NCBI GenBank assembly: GCA_946478765.1
Contig: CAMLDH010000010.1
Location: 1-29,066 of the forward strand
DNA from: an uncultured Oxalobacteraceae bacterium
Lineage (GTDB): Bacteria > Pseudomonadota > Gammaproteobacteria > Burkholderiales > Burkholderiaceae
Direction of reading: 5' to 3'
DNA: 29,066 nt
This document shows, in pieces, positions 1 through 5,740 of this stretch. A model generated the notes under the pieces. It was not told where the DNA came from and made no database searches. It saw nothing but the letters and a program-made list of their open reading frames with translations. The position numbers and the translations under genes were made by a program. The stretch's first letter is position 1; each line of letters starts with the position of its first letter.

Positions 1-147
1 GTGATCACCTATATCGATGCGGTGAACGAGCAGGCGGCGTCTATCTACGTGAGCCCGCAGATCGAAGCGGTCCTCGGGTATTCGCAACAGGAATGGCTCG
101 CCGATCCCGACCTGTGGCCGAGGACCATCCACCCCGATGAGCGGCAA
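1..147 (+). CDS. PAS-domain fragment, open at the window edge and cut internally
   Basis: The plus-strand reading frame from base 1 gives a stretch typical of a PAS sensor domain: ITYIDAV near the start, then YVSPQIEAVLGY, then EWLADPDLW and IHPDERQR. This order is the classic first half of a PAS fold as found in sensor kinases and diguanylate cyclases. The likeness stops around codon 48-50; the remaining codons up to the stop at 537 are the antisense of cobU and carry no PAS signal. So only about 49 residues are real, both ends are missing, and the parent protein cannot be identified. The junction with cobU lies roughly between bases 140 and 165. It may be a genomic rearrangement or an assembly chimera. 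Confidence 0.6.
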
Positions 148-468
148 CGTGATCGTGCCGACATCCGGAAAATCCGCCGGTCCGGAAAACAGCACATTCG
201 ACAGCCACAGCGTCAGACAATCGACCAGGACTACACGCTGCGGCGTGCACCAGCGCTGCAGTGCATCCCCCAGCGCAATCGGTTCTTCGACCGTGGTCCA
301 CACGGCCGGACGCTGCTGGCGATGATGCGCAATACGCGCCGCCATTTCGTCATCGCCCGCCTGCGCGGTTGCGATATAAACCACCTCCTTGCCGGATGCG
401 GCAGCGGTCCGTTCCGCATAGGCGCTCTTGCCGGAACGCGCGCCTCCCAACACAAGCGTGCGCGTCAT
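148..468 (-). CDS. cobU: Adenosylcobinamide kinase / adenosylcobinamide-phosphate guanylyltransferase, 3'-truncated
   Basis: The minus-strand frame from ATG 468 opens MTRTLVLGGARSGKSAYAER, with the P-loop GGARSGKS at residues 8-15. It continues with IATAQAGDDEMAARI, the HHRQQRP segment near 48-54 (CobU carries its guanylylated histidine in this area) and VVLVDCLTLWLSN. CobU phosphorylates adenosylcobinamide and then transfers GMP to it, a cytoplasmic step of B12 nucleotide-loop assembly. A good ribosome site, GGGGAGA, precedes the ATG, which overlaps the stop of the cobB-like remnant (ATGA). Family members are about 170-190 residues. Here homology fades after about residue 107, and the frame simply stays open to base 1 as antisense of the PAS fragment. 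The gene is therefore incomplete and, if the junction is real, inactive. Confidence 0.85.
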
Positions 469-623
469 GCTGAATCTCCCCTCAGAAACAGTGCTGCGAC
501 CGCCGCCGGGCAGGATGGAAAATACGCATGGAAATAGGAGGCCTTCAGCGAGCCGGCCTGATAAACCGCTTCTCCGGCATCTCCCGATGGATGCAGGATG
601 CGCACATCGATATGCGTGCGCAT
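465..623 (-). pseudogene. cobB: C-terminal remnant of a cobyrinate a,c-diamide synthase-like gene
   Basis: A 52-codon minus-strand frame (ATG 623, TGA 467-465) encodes a segment with AGSLKASYFHAYFPSCP followed by AAVAALF. This resembles the very C-terminus of CobB/CbiA cobyrinic acid a,c-diamide synthases, where a 'GS..ASY.H..F.S.P' motif closes the glutaminase domain. The full protein is about 430-460 residues, so roughly 90 percent is missing, including the ATP-binding and glutaminase catalytic parts. Its stop overlaps the cobU start (ATGA), as expected of an intact cob operon, so the 3' boundary looks ancestral while the 5' part is gone. The assignment rests on the short motif and the context only. 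Confidence 0.55.
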
Positions 624-664
624 TACCATTCGCCCCCGGCGTTCATGTTCTCTTCGTTCATCAT
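623..664 (-). pseudogene. 13-codon ORF between btuD and the cobB remnant, possible stub of a lost gene
   Basis: ATG 664 overlaps the btuD stop (ATGA). Thirteen codons (MMNEENMNAGGEW) follow before TAA 625-623, whose last A is the first base of the next ATG (TAATG). The start overlap is what one expects of the next gene of the operon. I speculate it is the collapsed remnant of a cobO/btuR-type adenosyltransferase gene, which often lies between the ABC ATPase and cobB in such clusters: its start would be joined to its last few codons. The sequence is too short to prove this. Confidence 0.3.
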
Positions 665-1431
665 GTTTTCTCTGCTGGAATAAAAAGGATGCGTTTGCCG
701 TGTTGTATCGATTCGATCGGATGGCCGAGACAATTGCCCAATATCGGCGCCTGCATCACCTCCGCCACCGTACCCGCCTGCCATTGCCCGTCGCCCATCA
801 ACAGCAAGGCGTGCGTGGCAACGCTATGCGCCAGGTTCAGGTCATGCCCGACCATCACCGCCGTTTTACGCTGATCGCGGCATAGACGCGCAAGCAAACC
901 CATGACGCTGACCTGATGGGCCAGATCAAGCGCATTGGCCGGTTCGTCCAGCAACAGCAACGGCGTGTCTTGCGCCAGCAACGCTGCGATCGCAACGCGC
1001 TGGCGTTCACCGCCGGACAGCGTGCGTACATCGCGTTCGGCCAGATCGGCCACTTCCATCATCTGTAGCGCGGCATAGGCAGCCTGATGATCGTCGCTGT
1101 CTTCCCAGTAACGGTCGGCATGATAGGGATGACGGGCGGTCAGCACTGTTTCAATGACGCGATAGCCGAACGCATCGCTGCGCGATTGCGCCAGATACGC
1201 CCGCTCGCGTGCCAACGCCGGTAGTGGCCAGTCGGCCAGGGTGCGCCCCTGCATTTCGACGCTCCCGCCCTCGGGTTGATGCAGGCCCGCCAACGTGCGC
1301 AACAAGGTGCTTTTACCCGCGCCATTGCGGCCGATCACGCACCAGCATTCACCCGGCGCGACTTGCCAGTCCAGGCGATCGACCAGAATTCGGTCACCCA
1401 TCCGCAGTTGCAAATTGTTGGTGCGGATCAT
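661..1431 (-). CDS. btuD: Cobalamin/iron-siderophore-type ABC transporter ATP-binding protein
   Basis: This 256-residue ATPase energises import through the permease encoded just upstream. Walker A GRNGAGKST is at 34-42, the ABC signature LSGGERQ at 138-144, Walker B LLLLDEP at 158-164, followed by the D-loop ALDLA and the H-loop histidine in VGHDLNLA. It belongs to the FecE/FepC/BtuD family. The longer open frame begins 17 codons earlier, but ATG 1431 is preferred because it lies one base after the btuC stop and gives a family-like N-terminus. A B12 or cobinamide substrate is inferred from the riboswitch, btuB-like receptor and cob genes of the same operon; the protein sequence alone would also fit a siderophore. 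The stop overlaps the next ATG (ATGA). Confidence 0.85.
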   Translation of the reverse strand: MIRTNNLQLRMGDRILVDRLDWQVAPGECWCVIGRNGAGKSTLLRTLAGLHQPEGGSVEMQGRTLADWPLPALARERAYLAQSRSDAFGYRVIETVLTARHPYHADRYWEDSDDHQAAYAALQMMEVADLAERDVRTLSGGERQRVAIAALLAQDTPLLLLDEPANALDLAHQVSVMGLLARLCRDQRKTAVMVGHDLNLAHSVATHALLLMGDGQWQAGTVAEVMQAPILGNCLGHPIESIQHGKRILFIPAEKT

Positions 1432-1432
1432 G

Positions 1433-2437
1433 TCATTTACGCCGGATATGATGCAGTTGAAAGAGAAAAATCGGTACGCCAATCATCGCCGTGACGACGC
1501 CAACCGGCAGTTGCTGCGGCGCCAGCACGGTGCGCGCCAAGGTATCGGCCAATACAAGGAAAGCGCCGCCGGCCAGCGCCGCGGCAGGCAACAGCAAACG
1601 GTGGTCAGGCCCGAACGCGAATCGACACGCATGCGGCACGATCAGGCCGACAAAGCCGATGCTACCGGCGCTCGTCACCGCGCTGGCGGTCAGCAGGCCG
1701 GAACAGAAAAACAGTCCCTGCCGCAATGCACCGACGCGCACGCCAAGCGTGGCAGCCGCTTCGGCATGCAGCGCGACCACGTTGATCGCGCGCGCCGCAC
1801 GCAACGCAAACACCAATGAACCAGCCAGCACCAGCCAAGGCAGCCAGCGCATCTGCGCGCCGGACAAATCGCCGATCATCCAGAACACCATGCCGCGCAA
1901 TCGACTCTCCGGTGCGATCGACAACATCAGCGTCACCAGCGCCGTGCAGCCGGACGACAGAATCACGCCCGTCAACAACAGCAACGAAGCGCCGCCTTCC
2001 GCTGCCAGGCCGCCGCGCAAATCGCGCCGCGCCAAAAAATACAACAACATGGAGACCGACACCGCGCCGCTAAATGCGGCGGCATCGATCATCCACGCCG
2101 CGCCCACGAGGAGAATCGCAGCCAGCGCCCCGACCGCAGCACCGCCCGAAATACCCAGTACATATGGATCGGCCAGAGGATTGCGCAGCAAGGCCTGCAT
2201 CATCACGCCGGCCAGCGCCAGGGCGGCCCCGGTCACAAATGCGGTGAGCGCGCGTCCCAACCGCAAGTCCAGCAGCGTGGCTGTCATCGTCGATGGCGTG
2301 CCTCGCACCACTTCGCCCAACGCGGATGGCAAATCGGACACCGGCAGCGTGATCGAGCCGATCATGCCGGCCAATAGCAGGCTGGCCAGTGCCAGCAATA
2401 TCAGCACGGTCAGGATGACGGTAGCCCGATGTCGCAT
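1433..2437 (-). CDS. btuC: FecCD/BtuC-family ABC transporter permease, probably for vitamin B12
   Basis: A 334-residue, very hydrophobic membrane protein with about nine to ten predicted helices, the usual length for BtuC/FecD permeases. Family hallmarks are visible: RLGRALTAFVTGAALALAG, then MQALLRNPLADPYVLGISGGAA (cytoplasmic coupling region), and GFVGLIVPHACRF with DTLAR near the C-terminus. It forms the transmembrane channel with the btuD ATPase one base downstream. ATG 2437 is chosen over the frame's first start at 2611, because the extra 58 residues are polar, overlap nothing conserved and would run back almost to cobC. The ribosome site is weak. No periplasmic binding protein (btuF) is present in the window, so it must be encoded elsewhere or be shared. 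Confidence 0.85.
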   Translation of the reverse strand: MRHRATVILTVLILLALASLLLAGMIGSITLPVSDLPSALGEVVRGTPSTMTATLLDLRLGRALTAFVTGAALALAGVMMQALLRNPLADPYVLGISGGAAVGALAAILLVGAAWMIDAAAFSGAVSVSMLLYFLARRDLRGGLAAEGGASLLLLTGVILSSGCTALVTLMLSIAPESRLRGMVFWMIGDLSGAQMRWLPWLVLAGSLVFALRAARAINVVALHAEAAATLGVRVGALRQGLFFCSGLLTASAVTSAGSIGFVGLIVPHACRFAFGPDHRLLLPAAALAGGAFLVLADTLARTVLAPQQLPVGVVTAMIGVPIFLFQLHHIRRK

Positions 2438-2490
2438 GGTGCGAAAAAAAGGATGCACAGAAAACCTTATGCGTGAACCACTTGAACAAA

Positions 2491-2507
2491 CAACGTCAAT
2501 GACGTTG
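2491..2507. repeat. Short perfect inverted repeat in the cobC-btuC spacer
   Basis: CAACGTC-AAT-GACGTTG: two 7-bp arms with a 3-base centre in the 157-bp spacer between cobC and btuC. On the minus strand it is followed by TTTGTTC, so a weak terminator is possible; a dimeric operator is the other reading. The spacer breaks an otherwise tightly packed operon, so btuCD may have its own expression control. No good promoter was seen. Confidence 0.4.
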
Positions 2508-2594
2508 CAATGAAAAAAAATGATGTTACGTCGATGCGATCCGCCGCCTTGCCGATCGCTTTTGGCAACCACCAAGGCAAGCCGAGCTGGCTGC

Positions 2595-3146
2595 TCAACA
2601 GTCCAGAACAATTACCTCACCGTAAGCGACCTGGTGCCGCTTTTGCGCGGCGTACTGCGCCATTTCCGCAGGCGACACATTACGCTGGCATGCCAGCAGC
2701 ATGCGGATCGTACCCGCATGGCAAATCACGATGCAATCCTGTTGCGTCAGCAGCACGTCCGTATGGAATGCACGGACGCGTTCTGCCATCTGCATCACAC
2801 TCTCGCCGCCGCCGGGCCGGTACGCTACCAGGTCATTGGCCCACGCATCGATTTCGCAACGGGCAATATCGTCCCAAGCGCGTAATTCCCATGTGCCGAA
2901 ATGCATTTCTGCCAGACGTGCGTCAAGCCTGGGCGTGGTACAGCCAAGGGAGCTAACCAACTGCTCTGCCAGCTCGGCGCATCGCCGCAATGGACTGGAA
3001 AGCAGCACGGCGCCTTTGGGCAAGATCGCTGTCAGTGCAGACGCTACTCGTGCATGCTCTTGCGGCGCTACGGCGACATCGGTACTGCCGTAGCAAACCT
3101 CTGATGCAACCAGCGGCTGAGGATGGCGGACGAGATAGAGATGCAT
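2595..3146 (-). CDS. cobC: Alpha-ribazole-5'-phosphate phosphatase (histidine phosphatase family)
   Basis: A 183-residue protein beginning MHLYLVRHPQP, the RHxxP/RHG-type phosphohistidine motif of the phosphoglycerate-mutase-like superfamily. Further residues fit: LLSSPLRRCAELAEQL (the second arginine site), FGTWE with the conserved glutamate context, GGESVMQMAERV, and the second catalytic histidine in VICHAG. CobC removes the 5' phosphate from alpha-ribazole phosphate or adenosylcobalamin phosphate in the last part of B12 assembly. ATG 3146 is chosen because it starts directly at the catalytic motif. The frame is open far upstream, but that part is antisense or frame-shifted overlap with cobS and a mobile element. 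Its upstream flank AGAGCGGA is probably a weak ribosome site. The gene is separated from cobS by the 241-bp element. Confidence 0.85.
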   Translation of the reverse strand: MHLYLVRHPQPLVASEVCYGSTDVAVAPQEHARVASALTAILPKGAVLLSSPLRRCAELAEQLVSSLGCTTPRLDARLAEMHFGTWELRAWDDIARCEIDAWANDLVAYRPGGGESVMQMAERVRAFHTDVLLTQQDCIVICHAGTIRMLLACQRNVSPAEMAQYAAQKRHQVAYGEVIVLDC

Positions 3147-3160
3147 GGAAATCCGCTCTA

Positions 3161-3401
3161 GCCCGGATATTTCATCGGAACGCGGAGTGATGGCGCGCGA
3201 GTTGCGAGGCAGTTTGCGTTTCCGCGCCAAGCCAATAGCTTGCCTATTGGCGCGAAGCGGGGACGCAAAATGGCCGCAAATCGCACGCCAGCACCCGCGT
3301 AGGCCGGCGGTACAAATTGGATTTGGCCGTGGCAGGCCGCAAACCGAGTAAACATCTAGCTTCCTTTCAAGTTGAGGGCCGGTCCGGTGAAATATCCGGG
3401 C
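3161..3401. mobile_element. MITE-like element with TA target duplication between cobS and cobC
   Basis: Terminal inverted repeats start GCCCGGATATTTCA at 3161 and end with its exact complement at 3401. The likeness continues for about 5 more bases with one mismatch. A TA dinucleotide flanks each side (3159-3160 and 3402-3403), as expected for a TA target duplication of the IS630/Tc1-mariner type. The 241-bp interior has no coding frame of note but contains a strong hairpin: GCCAATAG at 3231 pairs with CTATTGGC ending at 3251, and outer arms TTGCGT (3214) and ACGCAA (3263) close around it. No transposase is encoded, so this is a non-autonomous element. It sits exactly on the cobS stop codon. 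Confidence 0.7.
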
Positions 3402-4234
3402 TAATGCAGGGCGCCACTGCGCATACAAGCCAGCACACCCAAATAAAACACCACTTCCGTGACCTGCTGCACAGCGCCCAGGCAATCGCCGGTATACCCC
3501 CCAATGCGCCGCAAAAATAATTTTCCTAACCATACGGCGGCAGCCGCTGCCCCTGCGATACCGGCCAGAATCGCATACCAGGAGAGCCAACCCGCCAGTC
3601 CTGCCGCCAGCAGGGGCAAGGATGCCGTGACAGCGGCAATCAGAAATTCCGCAGTCGACATATGCTGTGCAAGCGGCTTGGCTTTGCCTTCCATCCTTGC
3701 GTAATCGAGGCGCCAGATGAACGCCGCGGCCAACAGACGCGACAGCGGATGCGCAATAAACAGCGCGACGATGACTGCGTGTACCGGCAGATGCGAGAGC
3801 GCGCCCCATTTCAATGCCAATAGAAGCGCAATGCCGATCGCGCCATAGGCGCCGATGCGCGAGTCCTTCATGATCGCCAGCACACGTTCCGGCGTCGATC
3901 CGCCGCCGAATCCATCGCACACGTCAGCGAATCCATCCTCGTGAAAGGCACCGGTCAGATAAATTCCCGCAACAGTCGCCAGCAACACGGCTATCGTTTG
4001 CGGCCAAAGCCAGGCCGCAAGCGCATAAACCATACTCGTGATGGCGGCGACCACGATCCCGACGAGCGGGAAGTAGCGCGATGCATGATGCAGCCAATCC
4101 GATTCGAACCCGACCCAGCGCGGGATAGGCAAACGCGTAAAGAATTGCAGCGCGATGAAAAAAAGGCGCAACTGCAGAACACACCAATTGGCGAGGCTGG
4201 CAGTCGCATGAATGGCGGGCGGCATGTCAGGCAT
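3401..4234 (-). CDS. cobS: Adenosylcobinamide-GDP ribazoletransferase (cobalamin synthase)
   Basis: A 277-residue polytopic membrane protein that joins adenosylcobinamide-GDP with alpha-ribazole (phosphate), the last condensation in B12 synthesis. The diagnostic acidic motif GAFHEDGFADVCDGFGGG lies near residues 94-111, with MKDSRIGAYG after it and RRIGGYTGDCLGA(V)QQ(V)TE near the C-terminus; these are the CobS signatures. It starts 4 bases after the cobT stop. The stop codon TAG is made of the TA target duplication plus the first base of the MITE-like element. Removing the element would restore TAG at the same place because the flank also begins with G, so the protein end seems unchanged. 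Confidence 0.9.
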   Translation of the reverse strand: MPDMPPAIHATASLANWCVLQLRLFFIALQFFTRLPIPRWVGFESDWLHHASRYFPLVGIVVAAITSMVYALAAWLWPQTIAVLLATVAGIYLTGAFHEDGFADVCDGFGGGSTPERVLAIMKDSRIGAYGAIGIALLLALKWGALSHLPVHAVIVALFIAHPLSRLLAAAFIWRLDYARMEGKAKPLAQHMSTAEFLIAAVTASLPLLAAGLAGWLSWYAILAGIAGAAAAAVWLGKLFLRRIGGYTGDCLGAVQQVTEVVFYLGVLACMRSGALH

Positions 4235-4238
4235 GGGC

Positions 4239-5294
4239 CTATTCCACCTTCTCGCTCACCTGCGCAGACGCGAACGTCGCCATGTCACGAAGGAAATTCA
4301 CGGCAGACTGCACCAGCGGCAACGCCAGCGCGCACCCGGTACCCTCACCCAGTCGCAGGCTTAGCTGCAACAATGGTCGCGCACCGAGAAAGCGCAACAT
4401 CTGCCGATGCCCGTTCTCATCCGAGCAATGGGAGAACACACAGTAATCCAGGATGGCGGGCTGCAACCGCGCAGCAACCATCAATGCACTGGTCACGATG
4501 AAGCCATCGATTAACAACACCATGCGCCGTTCTGCCGCTTTCAGCATCGCACCGGCCATCATCGCGATTTCGCATCCGCCGAACGTGGACAAGATATCCA
4601 AAGGCGCTGTCACCGAGGCATGGCGATCCGCTGCTTTTTCAATCACACGCCGCTTGTGCAACACGCCATCGACGGACAACCCCGTCCCTGCACCGACGCA
4701 ATCGGCGACGGGGATGCCTGCAAGCTTATGCATGATCGCGGCCGCGGCAGTGGTGTTGCCGATGCCCATTTCGCCGAAGCCGATCACATTCCCGTCCAGT
4801 GCGGCCACCAGCGCCATTCCATGCTGCATCGCGAGTTCGCACTCGTTGGCGGTCATTGCCGGCCCATCGGCAAAGTTACGCGTACCGGGACGAACTTTCC
4901 TGTCGATCAGGCCATCACGCGAACCGAAATCATGATTGACGCCGGCATCGACGATATGCAGCGCACACCCGTTCTGGCGTGCGAACACATTGATCGCCGC
5001 ACCTTGCGCCAGAAAATTCTCCACCATCTGCCAGGTCACGCTTTGCGGATAGGCGGAAACGTTTTCTGCCACGATGCCGTGATCGCCCGCGAATACGAGA
5101 ATGGACGGCTTGACCAACTGTGGCCGCGTTGTTTGTTGGATCAGGCCTATCTGTTTGGCCACGGATTCCAGGACGCCCAGGCTACCGAGAGGTTTCGTCT
5201 TATTATTGATCGCCGCATCAAGAGCCGCCGATAAAGCGGTGTCGTGGGTGGAATGGATCTGCGGAACGGACATGGGATTATCACGCTGCTGCAT
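4239..5294 (-). CDS. cobT: Nicotinate-nucleotide--dimethylbenzimidazole phosphoribosyltransferase
   Basis: A 351-residue soluble enzyme that makes alpha-ribazole phosphate from dimethylbenzimidazole and nicotinate mononucleotide, feeding CobS. Family landmarks are clear: NNKTKPLGSLGVLE near the N-terminus, VFAGDHGI, YPQSVTWQMVENF, the glycine-rich GFGEMGIGNTTAAAA, GAGTGL, and RLGEGTGCALA, which carries the catalytic glutamate. The length matches the family (about 350). ATG 5294 (MQQRDNPMSV) is preferred because AAAAGG lies at a good distance upstream; the internal ATG at 5273 lacks such a site. It is the first gene after the btuB-cobT spacer and is tightly followed by cobS. Confidence 0.92.
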   Translation of the reverse strand: MQQRDNPMSVPQIHSTHDTALSAALDAAINNKTKPLGSLGVLESVAKQIGLIQQTTRPQLVKPSILVFAGDHGIVAENVSAYPQSVTWQMVENFLAQGAAINVFARQNGCALHIVDAGVNHDFGSRDGLIDRKVRPGTRNFADGPAMTANECELAMQHGMALVAALDGNVIGFGEMGIGNTTAAAAIMHKLAGIPVADCVGAGTGLSVDGVLHKRRVIEKAADRHASVTAPLDILSTFGGCEIAMMAGAMLKAAERRMVLLIDGFIVTSALMVAARLQPAILDYCVFSHCSDENGHRQMLRFLGARPLLQLSLRLGEGTGCALALPLVQSAVNFLRDMATFASAQVSEKVE

Positions 5295-5351
5295 ACACGG
5301 CCTTTTAGTAAGTTTTTAAGAATAAATGACGGAGTCACGTATTGATACATT

Positions 5352-5383
5352 CGCCCCCCACCCTAACCCTCCCCCTGCCCGGG
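5352..5383. repeat. REP-like CCCTCCCC/GGGAGAGGG palindrome arm, interrupted by the 238-bp element
   Basis: CGCCCCCCACCCTAACCCTCCCC on this side and GGGAGAGGG at 5630-5638 on the other side of the inserted element look like the two arms of a common intergenic CCCTC...GAGGG repeat. The reading is by eye; copies elsewhere in the genome cannot be checked here. Confidence 0.35.
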
Positions 5384-5621
5384 CTACTGTATGCACATAT
5401 CTTTGCAACACATTGGGTTGCTTGAGTGCGGGCACAGCCGGTTGATTCGGCAATGTCCTTTCCCCGTCGTCCTCGCGAAGGCGGGGATCCATAGTGAGTC
5501 GGCTCGAATACCGGGCTTATGGGTCCCCGCCTTCGCGAGGACGACGGGGATGGTGTGCAGCAAGGTCAACCACCGACACCCGCCCTCGAACGCATGTTGC
5601 AAAGATATGTGCATACAGTAG
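5384..5621. mobile_element. MITE-like element with 27-30 bp perfect terminal repeats and a nested 25-bp palindrome
   Basis: CTACTGTATGCACATATCTT begins at 5384 and its complement ends at 5621. The match is perfect over 30 bases if the GGG/CCC at 5381-5383 and 5622-5624 are counted. The flanks CCCTGCCCGGG (5373-5383) and CCCTGCCTGGG (5622-5632) differ at one base and are a candidate 11-bp target duplication. Inside, a second perfect inverted repeat of 25 bp (CCCCGTCGTCCTCGCGAAGG... at 5462-5486, complement at 5525-5549) resembles the widely dispersed 'CGCGAAGGCGGG' repeat of proteobacteria. There is no transposase gene; open frames across it are repeat artefacts. It fills most of the 446-bp btuB-cobT spacer and would form a long RNA hairpin in a btuB-cobT transcript. 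Confidence 0.7.
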
Positions 5622-5740
5622 CCCTGCCTGGGAGAGGGAACTTTCAAGGGCTTGCCAACTTGCGGGGACTCCTCAGTCCGCCTGCCAGAGAGAGTAACGC
5701 CGTCATTCCTGTTTGTGTCAAAAGACGTATTCGTACCTGC

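Noticed and set aside
469..662. Second cobalamin riboswitch ahead of cobU (GGCGGCGGTCGCAGCACTGT looked similar to the aptamer core)
   Set aside because: No B12 box or upstream conserved elements; the segment is better explained as the CobB-like C-terminal coding remnant.
1491..2513. A 340-codon plus-strand frame rich in A, S, T, P
   Set aside because: Antisense to btuC; low-complexity shadow.
5391..5647. Open frames of 76 and 87 codons on both strands
   Set aside because: Both run through the perfect inverted repeats of the mobile element and end in the same repeated sequence; they are artefacts of the palindrome.
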